From assembly GCF_047663525.1 (NCBI RefSeq), contig NC_092600.1:6444001-6508000 (forward strand): a DNA stretch of 64,000 bases, in the 5' to 3' direction. Made by a program: the position numbers and the translations under genes. Of the stretch, positions 37,401 through 49,334 are shown one piece after another; position 1 is the first letter of the stretch; every line of letters starts with the position of its first letter. The DNA comes from Anas platyrhynchos. Lineage: Eukaryota; Chordata; Aves; Anseriformes; Anatidae. The notes below the pieces were generated by a model, which was not told the origin of the DNA, did not search any database, and worked only from the letters and a program-made list of their open reading frames with translations.

Positions 37401-39083
37401 CAGCAAACATGGACAAACACAGGCTAGATTTTTCAAAGGAGCTCAAAACTCCACATACACCCTGTGCTCAGAAAATCTGTCCAGTATTTTAAGTATTGCT
37501 AGCCTTTTCTGTGCCTGTGAGATTCTACTCTTTTTTCAGTAAATGCTTGCAGTGCTGTTTTGTGGGATTTCAAAGCACAAAGTTTTTAACTTCAGCTTAT
37601 CCGGGAGTTCGCAATGTGCAGCAGAGGTTGCAGCCCCTAGACACTGAAGCAGACAGATCATTTTTAGCTGTGCTTTGCCAATGTCTCATCAGGATCAGTA
37701 ATTTAACTGCAAAAGATTTCTCAGTATTTTAAGACTAGATTAAATTGTTCCCATTTTAAGGTTAAGAGTAGTGCTTCCTTCATTTTTCAAATTTAGGTTT
37801 TCACCCTGGAGAATACAAACTAAATGGCAAAATGCTGATTCTCAATTCCAGTGCAATAAACAAAGAGCACTAGGTAGAGCAGCACCAAGTACAACATGAC
37901 AGCATCCACAATGAGGGGAGAAAAGAATTCTCTGATATTTCATTAGCTATAAATAATGTAGATGAATATTTGGATGGGAAGAGATGAAACTAGGTGATTT
38001 ATTCCTCTTTTTTCCCAAGAGGATAGATTTATAGTGACTGCTGTGAAAGGATCTGTAAGTGGCTGGGCATGTCAAATGGAGGTCAAGATGGATAGTGGAG
38101 GAGTGCAGTCACCTGTGGTATTATTTTCTGGCCATGACTGGATGAGGAGGTAGAATGAATATGTGGTCCTACTGAAACCTGCCTTTATATCTGAGTTGCC
38201 ATTTTACACAGCAGCCAGGGGCCTGTTTCACAGAGGCCATCAGCAATGACATCCTTGTTCTTCGGACAGAAGATGCACATTTTGCACATGAATTGGATGC
38301 TGGTTCCAGCATCTTCACCACAGGGTGTGCTTCGAGCAGGGCTTCTTGAAGTGGGAGTAGCCATTTCCCATTCATCAGCCTGATTTTTGTTCATGGAAAC
38401 GAGCAGGAGATGTAAATTCAATCTCTTCCTGAAATTCAGCTCTCTAGAGGTGTGCTCCCTCAATCCCAGCATCAGAAGAAATACAAGAGCACCAATTCTC
38501 CAGCCTTGTCTTGCAGTTGCCACTGTCTAAAAACATCCTGCAGTGCCCGGGAAAACACTTCCTACTGTTAACCTTTTCCCTGCTATTTATCAAGCTTTTC
38601 TGGCCATAGAGTTCAGAACAATGCATTGCATAACATCAGACAACTTTCTGTAATGTTTGCTGCTTTTGGAAACTGCTTCCTCAGTAAGAATGAATCAAAA
38701 CCATACTAATTTGTCTCACAGCTCCTTGCTTGGCTTTGAGTTTTTTCTTGCAGTTGCAGAATCTCAGACTGGCTAAGTAGCTTTCTTTGCCAAATGAACG
38801 TGGAGTCCAGTCCTTCCTGAGTCTGCTCACACAGAACATAAGTGCCAGGACATGAGAGAGTAGCCCTCTTGCACTCTGGAAATGAAAGTACACCTGTGCC
38901 AGCCTCTTGCTAGACTGGACCACTGTCAAGAGATTAGCAAGCACTGACATCTCTCACTTCAATATTTTATAGATAATTCACATCTCCAAGAGGTATGTTG
39001 CATCACCTAGTTCACGGCTCCATTTCCGTAACAGCAAGTAACTGTAGTTCTCACTTCTTATTATCAAATCAGAATGACCTGCT
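34441..39083. other. Non-coding stretch
   Basis: No certain gene. An AAAC-type repeat lies at 34928-34960. A 61-bp splice-bounded segment at 35006-35066 is noted as a finding. A minus-strand frame at 38523-38185 with six clustered Cys near its end is also noted as a finding. Everything else is unique AT-rich sequence. Confidence 0.6.
34928..34960. repeat. (AAAC)n simple repeat
   Basis: Imperfect AAAC units in one short run. Confidence 0.95.
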
Positions 39084-39200
39084 TTCAACCCCTGCCATGG
39101 GCCAGGACACTTCCCACTAGATGAAGTTGCCCAGGGCCCCATCCAGCCTGGACTTAAGCACTTCAGGGATGGGGCATCCAGTTTCTGTGGCTTTAATGCT
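39084..39200 (-). mobile_element. CR1 LINE fragment, minus strand
   Basis: CAACCCCTGCCATGGGCCAG, followed by ACACTTCCCACTAGATGAAG, TTGCCCAGGGCCCCATCCAG, CCTGGACTTAAGCACTTCAG and GGATGGGGCATCCAG, follows the reverse complement of a common avian CR1 3' region almost phrase by phrase. It is non-coding and truncated at both ends. A T19 tract starts about 40 bp further on. Confidence 0.85.
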
Positions 39201-39240
39201 TAGCTTCTTCTGCCCTACCAGTACCACCAGTATGTTGATC

Positions 39241-39259
39241 TTTTTTTTTTTTTTTTTTT
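39241..39259. repeat. T19 tract
   Basis: Nineteen consecutive T just beyond the CR1 remnant. CR1 elements do not carry poly-A/T tails, so the two are probably independent. Confidence 0.97.
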
Positions 39260-41080
39260 ACACCTAGTTAGCAATTTATTTTATTTTAACAGCTTTCTCA
39301 GCTCTTATGCTTTAAACAAACTTTTACCTTTTGATGAGTCCTTTAGAATAAAATACTGCCATTACTGCTGGCCTTCTTGCAATTTTTCCTCACACAATAG
39401 GAAACTAGTTGGATATTTCTGAACAAGACACTGGAGCAGATCACCTAACTAATGGACTAGCACTGACCTTATTCCAATTGCCCAAATTTAGTGAGTTTTG
39501 AGGTAACTGGACATGTTGCTCTGAGCTGCTGGACATTACTAATACTGAGAGCCCTACAGCTTTCTCTGCTGATGAAAGAAGGCCTGGAAGGGATGTCAGG
39601 AAAGTAATACAAGCCCATCTTCCTGCTCTGAAGCAGAAACTGCTCCTCCTGAGCAATTTCTGCTCGATGTTGGTCTAATCAGTACTTATAAATCTCTAAA
39701 AGAGTGATTTTTACAAACTTCCTAGCTAGCCTATGCCAGCAGTTTCACTTGTAGTCATTAAATAATTAGTACGCTTGCTTTAATTTGAATGAATCAGGCT
39801 TTCTTTCATCCAGTGATTCTTTCTGTGCCTCTGATATGTTGGATAATCATTTACCACTTGATATCTTCTTCTGAATATATTTATGCATTGTAGCCAAGCC
39901 ACTTCTGGGTAACCTAAATAGATTTTGATAAGCTAAACAGTCTTTTTGCTGATGCTGATCCTACAGATTAGATCTGAATTATAATGCTATCATTCTGATC
40001 AGCCCATGAGAAAGAAAAGACAACTTTTTTTTCTTTTTTTTTTTTCCAAAGACAGAGTCAAATGTGGCATTTAACATTCAGTCACTGCTATATCAACCAA
40101 TATTCTGGGGACATAACGTTTTCTAGGCTTTTTATAGCTGCCTTTAAAATACTACTACTAATAAACAACCTCTAACTTTTTGTTTTGGCCTGAGATTGGT
40201 AAAAGAATTGCTGTTACTTGACCCTAATGGCATATCCTACCCAGCTCAGCTGTCAAGTTATTTCATGGCAGAAAACTTTTTATTCTTAAACACACCATGA
40301 AAAGAACATGACTTCAGACACTTTCTTAGTCAGACTTCTGTGTCCATATGGCATAGGTCCATGTCTTCCTGGCATACTAGAAAGGTGATCTGTCATGGCA
40401 TCATTTTTGAATAACTACATAAGTTAGACAGTCTCTCAAGGTTTTCCATTTGAAATGCCTGAAATCTGATTTTGCAAATTTGTTGCATTGCAACTCTGGT
40501 TGCAAAGGTAATCTCTTGTGAAGCATGTGTAATGTCTCATGAAATTTGTGTATAACTGAATAAATACCTTATGCTTTTCTTAGAAGGAAAATATATGCAT
40601 TTTTTAAATCACTACTGGTTGTGTTAATTTGAGTTTGTAAAGGGAAAGGGGAGAATTACAGTACTTATTTCAAACTTAAATTTTCATTTTCCCCTTTGCA
40701 TAACCATCAGATTATTATCATCCGTATTATGAGAAATGAAGTGAATAGAATGTTTGCAACAGAGACCCACCCTGAATATTTTATGATTAAAAGATGTCCT
40801 AAAACAAAAGAAATTACTTCCATGGGGTGATGTATTTCAATAGTTTTAAATAATTGTAGTTACTAGTGACACTGCTGTTGATTGCTGTAATGGGTCAGCA
40901 TTCAATTTACACTAACACTGAAAAAATAAGCTTCAATTATAACTCCAATCTGCAACCCACTTCAATTAATTGAAATATTTCCCTCGACTTGAGTGGACTT
41001 TACTGTGCAAACAAGCTCTATCCTAATCACCTAGGAGCTATCACTGCTGAGCTCTGCAGGCTGAGGCAGAGCTTTTCTTG
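39260..41080. other. Non-coding sequence; CNE-like end
   Basis: No gene recognised. A T-rich tract lies at 40025-40045. The segment at about 40820-40990 has several AATTA/TAATT motifs, including a TTCAATTAATTGAA palindrome near 40961, and no repeats; it resembles conserved non-coding sequence. Confidence 0.55.
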
Positions 41081-41081
41081 C

Positions 41082-41167
41082 ACTAGTTTTTTTCTAGTTT
41101 TAGTGCTAGTTTTTAGTGCTAGTTTTTTTCTAGTGCTAGTTTTCTTGTACTGTTTTTTTTTTTTTTT
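41082..41167. repeat. Degenerate minisatellite of T-run + AGTGCTAG units
   Basis: Four or five units consist of TAGTGCTAG or CTAG preceded by T4-T7, ending in a T15 run at 41153-41167. Unit length varies from about 12 to 17 bp because the T-run slips. It is followed by a strong acceptor-like pyrimidine tract and CAG at 41178-41180. Confidence 0.8.
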
Positions 41168-41169
41168 CT

Positions 41170-43095
41170 TTTTGTTGCAGTTCCTGTCCAAGGCATTGTC
41201 TGGGCTGTTCACAGAATGGGGTATAGACCCAATATGCAGGCCACAATAGGGTCTGCAGTACTGAAGACTCAGGGGACTGATGCAGGCAGTGTGCTCATTT
41301 CTCCCAAACACAAAACATCTTGTACGTTCTTCAGCTGGCCATTTGTGTAGTAGCACTTCATTCTAGTGGTAGTGACATTATTGAGAGAGAGATGAGTTAG
41401 AAATGACTCCAGAGATCATTAAAATCTCCATGGAAGAGGAAAGAAAGAAGACTTATTTGGCAAGCTAGAATTGCTCAACACCAGGCAAATTGCATGAACT
41501 GAATAAAAAGAAATGTGCCAGGGTTAATTCTCGAGTAGACCACCAAGTAAACTCTTTGGCCAGAAACATAAGATCTTCACTAAACTGTCCTATTCCTGTT
41601 TTCTCTGCACTCCTAATACATATACTTATTGTATGCTCAAATGCTATGCACCATTCTTTAAATTTCAAGCTAATGGAAAAATCTGTTTTATATTGTTGTT
41701 AGGGTGCGTGTAACTTCAGCTAAATGCTGGGAAAGTGCAGGAAATCAATAGGGTTCTATTTTGCATAAAATTAGCAGTGTGGAATTTAAGTGACTGCCTT
41801 CTGTACACAATTTAATTATGGGAAGCATGACCCCCTTTGAAACTGAGCCCAGGAAATGCGTTTCTCTGCAAATGAACAGGCATTCTATTATAGTGTAATG
41901 CACTGGAAAAGACTCCAATAAAATCGACTCTCACCCTAATTTCTGGTTTCGTAGAGTAGTTCCTGTAAGTGAGGAGCACTGGAAATCCTCTTCCAGTAAA
42001 CTTTGGATCGAATATTGAATACAGTACCCTCGGGATATTCTTCTTCTCCATATTGTACCATCCCCTCACAATCATTCAAAGGAACTGGCAGTTTTGCTTT
42101 GCTTTGCAGAATTCTTGTGTTCTTTATAGGAAAAATAAATGAAGAAAACATACCTGTGTGGTCAGGAGAAAATGTCATTAACTGTAATATTGTTTTAGTT
42201 TACTTCCATTATTCTATTAGAGAAATGAATGCTCCACTGTTCAAGTAAATTTCCAGATTCAAAAAAGGAATCATGATTTAGTTAACATAATCTATTCTCT
42301 GTCTGTATCTTGCTCCTTTGTTTTTCAAGGACTCCATCAGGGCTTGGAGGACTTCATGGTTTTGTTGTTTGTTTTTATCTTTTTGGAATCTATAACTCTT
42401 TATTCAGTACTTTCTTTTAAGAATTAGTAACTTTTAGTTCTCTTTTTTTCCCTCATTCTTTCTTTTTGCATACTGAACCTGTCATTATATACGACTGATG
42501 TGCATGCATTTGAGTTATCCATGAAATCAAAAAGCTATTGAAGTCAAAAAAGGAAAATTCCATCACAGAAGATGGTTAATCTTGATCTTTATTACACTGA
42601 TGGCACATGCTTCATGGGTTGCTTTTAAACGTTCCCATGAATGGTGGTGGAGGCTCTGCCTCTCCCCAGCCTTTAGATCTGTTAATACATCCCCTGATGT
42701 TGTTAACACCTTTCTATTGTGCTTTCCTGAAATAATGTGGGATGTAAAATAATATGTATGGTAATAACTGGTATCCTAGCCTGAAAATCATGGTGACTAT
42801 AGCATGCTGTGCTCATTTCAGGACCTAAGAGCACCTGAGTTGCATATTTTAGGTGATGATACTGGTTAGAGGCTTCTGCCAAGAACAGCCTTTGTCCAAA
42901 TGAAAGAAAGATGTAGATGAAGCTCTTATGATCCAGTGAAATCACAATGCAGAAAATGTCTCCTTTTAGTGATGTGATTAAAGCTCAAAATATTCTAGAG
43001 ATTTGCAAATGAAGAACAACAAAAACAAATGACTACTCATTTCTAGCTGAATTGTCAAATCCCTTGGGTTTACAGAAGCAGAATGCAAATTTCTG
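41170..43095. other. Non-coding stretch
   Basis: No gene recognised. Open frames on opposite strands at about 41936-42248 overlap and none has recognisable motifs. Confidence 0.65.
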
Positions 43096-43099
43096 ACAC

Positions 43100-43149
43100 A
43101 CTCTCTTCCTCTCTATCTTCCTCTTTCTTTTTTTTTTTTTTTTTTTTTT
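43100..43149. repeat. Polypyrimidine tract ending in T22
   Basis: A CT-rich run changes into 22 consecutive T (43128-43149). No AG-ended exon is evident after it. Confidence 0.95.
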
Positions 43150-46100
43150 CTAAATTTTCTGAAATAGAAAAGGCAGAGGCATCAGAAGCATATGACAACC
43201 TTTACAATATATGTTTAGACTACATCTTTTGGAGCACTTTAGCTAAACCTGGACAAAAACACATTTTCTCTGAGGGAGTGAAATTATGAGTTAAGTGAAA
43301 GAATTTGGATCAATACAAGATGAATGTTTGGTTTGGACTTTTTTTTTTTTTCCTCCTAAAAGAAATAAATCAGAGCTCACAGAATGACTGGCTGGTACAT
43401 GAGAAGAAATAAGTTTAGGATTCTAGGATTCAAGGGACTGTCTTCAGTTCCCTGCTGTGATTTTACCCTTTTGAAAAAGTCTAACCCTCAGCAACTATGG
43501 GCTTGGGCTTCTCTTTTGCCAAGTGTCAACAGCAATTTCCAGGGTGTGGCAAGGATGTATACATTGTGGATTCTGGCATTTTTAGCTTTTAGGGAAGCTG
43601 GAGGTAAGGAAGGTAACAGATGCTCAATCCCTTCAGTGATGTTTTCATGCACTCTTCCTACTTACCCCGCCCTTCATTAACTGTCTTGCACTTTCTGTGC
43701 TTTAGTGCCTCTCTAATTTTATTTCCTCTCTGTGCAAGAAGCAGATATGCTGTGAAGAAACATGGTTGTTTTTCATATGAGGCTCTAGCTGCCATGCTAA
43801 TACAGCCATTTTAAAAGTGTTATCTACCCAGCAAAAGCAGGAGTGCTTTTCAGTGAGACTTCAAACAGCATCATAAACTGTTTTTCTCACAACGAGACCT
43901 CTTCTACCTTTTGAAACTTTTGCTAAGGATTTTCTGCATTTGTATTTCCAGATGTCCTTGAAGGAAAAGGAGGGAGGGAATGGTTTGCTGTAGCAAACTG
44001 TTTAGAATAAACTTTTCAAAATTTTCTGCAAATGCTTGAATTAGCTACCTCAAAGGAACCTCCCACAACAAGAAATCTTTATTCTTTGTCCTCTCTTCTC
44101 CTTTGCCAATAAGGAGGAGGGAAAGGAAAAAGGCAGTATGAAACCCTAATTTTCTTTCTCAAATGTATAGGGCCCAACAGGATTGCCAGAAGTCTTTAAG
44201 TGTCTGAGCCTTTTGATATTTAGAAACTCTCATCACAAAAAAAAAACAAAAACAAAAAAACAATAAAAGACATTAACAGCTAACAGATACAAATAAAAAT
44301 ATTCAAAATAATAAGTGCATAGAAGCTATGAAGCTTCAGAAATACCCCTCCATAGCTCTGAGGGCTCTGGAAACCTTTGGAGGAAGAGCCCAGAAGAGCG
44401 TTTTTTTCTGTTTCTTGCAGCTGCTAGGAATGAGATTATGGATTACAGACTAGCACTGCATTAAGATGGTATTTCTTCAGGCTTGTGATTCAGGAGTGAA
44501 AATGAAATAATCAGAGGTAATATACTGAGAAAGAAGGGCTAAAGCTTTTATTGTTTGGTGTAATAGCACTTAGTGCCAGAAAGTTACTTGTCCTTATTGG
44601 GAATTAAGAACAAACCTATGCCATTCTTCTGCATTTCATGGTGTAAAAGCAACGATGTTTATTTGGATAGAGCAAATAAAAACATGAGACCTCAGACTAG
44701 GTGCTGGAGAAAGGAAACCATTTTCTTTTGCAAAGCAACTTTGCTTCCAGCTACTGTAAGAAGGTTTCACAGAGAGGTGCCAGTCCTGTGGTGTAGATCA
44801 GACACAACAGAACAACTGTGCAAAGTCCACTGCTGGCTCCTCTCACTCCCCTATGCTTGGTGGCTGGGAGCCTGCTCTGTATACCCCCTTTTCTGATGTG
44901 TTTTTTGTTTGTCTTGGGGGGAGATTGGATTGTCCAGTGATTGGAGAAAAATGTGAGTGTGTTTACCTGCATTTCAGTCACATGACATCTGTGTTTCCTG
45001 TTGCTCAATGAGAGGGTAGAGCTGTTCATTACCAGCTTTGCAGTCTGCTTATATCAGAATTTCATTTACTATTGGCTTGACACTTTGAAATTGTACTATG
45101 TATGAATTTTGGAGATTTACTCCTTATGGGAAGCTATGATTAGGGAGGGCATTTTAGAATATAAGATGCATCAGAAAAATATTGTTGTTCTGGAGGCACA
45201 AGAGAAGTGCTCCATTTTCAAACCTGGTGTGATATAGGATGACAGTATAATAAGAGCCCTTCTTTGTATGATTTCATTGTGAGCTCTCAGAAAACACATT
45301 TCATTTCCCAAACCTCTCAAAAGCTCTGCAAACACCTGTCACTGGAGAATAGGCCAGCTTAGTTCTGCTGCCGTTATCCCAGCCTCGGAGGGTGCTTAGC
45401 AGAAGAACAGAACACATTGCTATCCATCTCCCCTCCACTGGATAGCAGCTTTGCTCAGTTAATTATTTTTGGTACAGCTGCCCCAGAGAATGCTTTAACT
45501 ATGAGTTTTTATCCAGCTGCGACAGGATAACAAACAAAGAAATAAATAAAAGTCAGAAACAGTGAATCTGAAGGAGCTGACTTGTGAAAGAACTCTTCTA
45601 ACTGTGTTCACTGCTGACATGTTTCCTCAGTTTTATGGCTGTGTGTGTGTCTGGTGACTGTAGAAAGGCTTGATTTGCGTTTTCCCAAAGGTCTCTTACA
45701 ATGCCTATCGCACCTCATCATCCCTTGGCTCTTGCAGCTTGTAGAAAACAGCTTCTACAAGAAATGCTCAGAGTTTCGAGAAATGGCTCTTGCAGCAGAC
45801 ACTTGCCAAAAAAATGCATTGGAAAGAGTCACTTGCTGTGTACAAATAAAGCCAGTGGATTAGGGCTTGTATCCCTCTTCAGCAAATATCTCCCTGGGTA
45901 TGAAATCAGGTTAAATCCAGTTTAGCCTCCAAGATGTATTCCTGGATGACATAGCCCATAAGGATGGCATGTAACTAATAAATTAGCTGCAACAAGAATA
46001 GTAGATCCTAACGTTTGTGCTTGTTTGCCAGGGGTAGGTAGATATCTTTTTAGATATCTGCAGTGGGAAATGGGTGTATTTGTGAATGCAAATTGAGAGG

Positions 46101-46675
46101 TCTGCAGATTTTATATATTATTTTGCAAAATAATTTAAAATAGTGTATCGTTGGGAAGTAAGCAGTTGGTAATTGTTAGACTGTTAGAATAAGATTACTG
46201 CTATAGGAGAGATGGAAAATGCACTGTTCTAAGTATGTATCTGGAAGCTTTTGCTTGTTTTCTAATCCTTGGTAATGAGAGAGAAAAACAAAACAAACAT
46301 CTACTATGAATTACCAAGGAATTGACACTGATTCTTGTTTTTCCTCAAAATGCACGCTGCATGTTGATCTTTTGTTCATTGCAGGCATTATTTTGTATAT
46401 TCAACAGTCTGTTATTGACCTGTAATTGCCATGCCTCTGGTTAACAAAGAGAGGCAAGAGGTGTTTCTTGCATCAAAACCTTGCTTGGTTAGATGCTGAA
46501 GATGGCTCGCAAATTTATTCAGACCTCCAAATTGGAAAGGCTCTTCTCCTTGCTGAAGGGTGATGAATTTGAGTCCCTGATTATGTTCTGTATCATTCTA
46601 GCCCATGAGACAAGATTTCTAAAATAGTTTCAGCAGATCAATGACTGCACAGGAGGAAAGAGATACTGGCTCCAT

Positions 46676-46735
46676 GGGAAGGTAGGAGATAAATGGAGAA
46701 GGTAGGAGTAAGTGCAGAAGGTAGGTGTGAGGCCA
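46676..46735. repeat. Three-copy 20-bp minisatellite
   Basis: Three consecutive 20-bp units share the core GAAGGTAGG; the first two also share GAAGGTAGGAG, and the third is more diverged. Confidence 0.75.
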
Positions 46736-48795
46736 CATGGTTAATTTGCTTGAGCTAATTGATTTCCTAAGATACATTTCAGCTTGTAGAAGGATTTAAG
46801 TGAGAGAAGGCACTACAAAAGGTGACTTAAGATATGGCCTTGAAACAGATGGAGAAATGCAGAGACTGAAAAGGGGAATGGGAAGGAGGAGGTGGCAGAT
46901 TACATTGCCGTTAGTTCAGACTCTGTCTCCCCAGGAGAGAGGATGTGTGCATGTAATCCAATAATCCACGTGTCTTGCTTGTATGTCTCCATGAATAATG
47001 CACTAAAAATAGGAGTCTGCTATAGCCTTCACTTTGAGAGTTTAGTTCTTAATTCCTAAGTAGAGGTCCACAGGTTCAGTTCTGGGGACCAATCATTCAG
47101 ACATGTCACCAGCATCTGCGAGAAGACAGACACAGTGTTTGGAGGAATGTTTTCATTCTTCCTTTTACCTTTTCCCTCCAAGAGATTTATTTATTTTTAT
47201 TTATTTTTTTTTAAATTTTTTTCTTTTAATCTGAATTAAAGTGTTGTTTAAAATATTTAATGCTAACTTTGGCAGATTTAAGGCTTTGCTTTACTTGAGA
47301 GTCCATGTCAAAAGATGCTTTGGTGGTGTTTTTATAACAGCTCTATCATTAAAGTGAAGTTTTGCTGACAAATTGTTTGCTGCACGTCTGTGAAGTCTAA
47401 TAAGTGTGTTTTTCCTTCTTTACCTGGGAGATTCCTGTCTGTGCAGAGCACTGGCAAATAGCTGTTATGAGCAAGACCCTGTATTTATACTTTTTGCTTC
47501 AAAATGTGCCCTCTCCATCTCCTCTCAGTCCTGCAGTTGGAGCTAATAGGAGGGAAAAACATTTTTTCCCTCTCAGTGTTCCAGGCCATCAAACTTATAT
47601 TGATCAGAACAGCGCTTTCAGTTTTTATCCTAGACGTTTGATAATTCCCTGTGGGTTTAACCCCAATTCCAAATTGCCATACAGCAATAGAGAGCAGCAG
47701 CATTTTCTCAGACCTACTCCTAATCTGCTCCAACCTCCCCCCCCAACCCCCCGACCCTGATCTTTATTGATGTGAGAGTATGATATTTCACTGTCATCTC
47801 AAATGGAGATGATTAAGTCTCTCAATCTTTAGTCTAAAGGAACTGATATGAACTACCCTGACAGGACCATGTCTTCCCTCTTCATCTCTCTTGCATTTCT
47901 AAAGATGCCTGAAATGAGCTGATAAATGGGATTTCAGAAGCTGGGAGAAGCCAGTCAGCAAAGTCTGTCATGAATCTCAAAGGTTGCAAAGATGCTGACT
48001 CCTGGCAAACTTTTACAGACCTTGGATGACTAGGCAAGCTTCATTAACTCAGATTTGACTAATTGCTCGTTTAAGAAAAACAAATAGAAACATAGAGAAG
48101 CTTGGAGCCAACGAGCCAAACACTGTGAGCATGATATTGTGAAAATTACTTGTAAGCTTGTTTTGAGGCATGCATGTGACCCTTTGCTGCTGTTCTTGTC
48201 GTTCTTCCTACTGCTTTCATGTGAATACTGAAGGCTGGCATATTGGACATTATTTTTTTTTGCAGCAATTCTTTTGTTATCCACTGATTGCATGCTGTTT
48301 CACCTTTCTTCACTGTCATATTTTGACCATTTCAGTAAAAAAGAATGCAACAGAAAAATCTCATACCCCACTGTGAGCAATACCTCATTGGAGTTTGCAA
48401 ATAATCTGAAAGGTTAAAAATCAGGCAGTCAGTGTAATCTCACTGCAGTCTAATTTTCTATTTGCTGCTTATCCTCCATCACTAGCATAAATCCTCCATG
48501 TGTTTTTTTCTCACCTCTCATTTTTACTATCCCTAATTTTCTTCTAGCCTGTATTATTAGCCTAGCAATTTCCAGAAGACTTGAATCTAGTTTTAATTCA
48601 GTCACTGACTTGACCAGAAGTATTGCTTTTTTTACGTTTCCCTTCCTTCCATTCTTTGTCTTGGAAATTTAGTTTGTAGTTTTAGTGGGGCTGGGCATTT
48701 GTTATCATTCTCTGTTCACAGTTTTTATACCATCCTTAGCTGAGGCCCTCATTCTGCCCACAGCCTTAAAGTACTACAGTAATACACCTCACAGA

Positions 48796-48819
48796 ATAAT
48801 AAATAAATAAATAAATAAT
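48796..48819. repeat. (AAAT)n microsatellite
   Basis: About five to six AAAT units. Confidence 0.95.
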
Positions 48820-48919
48820 CCTGTGAGTTACTTAATGAATGAAAAACAACAAATTCACTGTCGTTACATTTAGCAAATGAGCAAGTGATGGAAAAAATGA
48901 AAAAGAAAAATAGGAGGCT

Positions 48920-49330
48920 ATATTCATCTGGTAATTTATTCACGATGAGTAATTTGACATTGTCTCACACACCAGCTTGACTGTCAGGAGCGCTCAGATG
49001 GTTTTCTAATGAACTTGTTTGAAAGGTGCTTTATTTAAAGAAAAGCAATTCTTCACGGGCAAGCATCACTTTGCAAGGGGAAAATAAACATGACACTTAG
49101 CATCATTAGTGTGTTATTATTTGTGTTCCTATGGGCAGCAGAAGGCATGCTATTTTGGTCTTTACCCACGTGCCCTGTGTGACCAAGTGTCTGTTTTCAT
49201 TTTTCTTCACACGAGAAGAGATTCCAGCTGAAAAACTGCTGACTGTTGGCTTTATGATTTCCCCCTAACATTACAGAAAAGCTGTGGTTATGTACACACT
49301 TTAGTAGGCTGAAAGGAGGAACTTTTCTGT
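48920..49330. promoter_or_regulatory. Possible conserved non-coding element
   Basis: Repeat-free stretch with even base composition and several homeodomain/TALE-like motifs (GGTAATTTATT, GAGTAATTTGAC, CTAATGAAC, CATCATTAGTG). This is judged by texture only. No open frame is convincing here. Confidence 0.2.
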
Positions 49331-49334
49331 CAAT

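Larger units (their letters stand above)
43150..48900. other. Non-coding stretch with small repeats
   Basis: No gene recognised. Contents: a T-run at about 43340, A-rich simple sequence at about 44237-44264, the 20-bp minisatellite at 46676-46735, a T-rich tract at 47187-47229, C-runs at about 47740-47755 and an AAAT repeat at 48796-48819. Confidence 0.65.
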
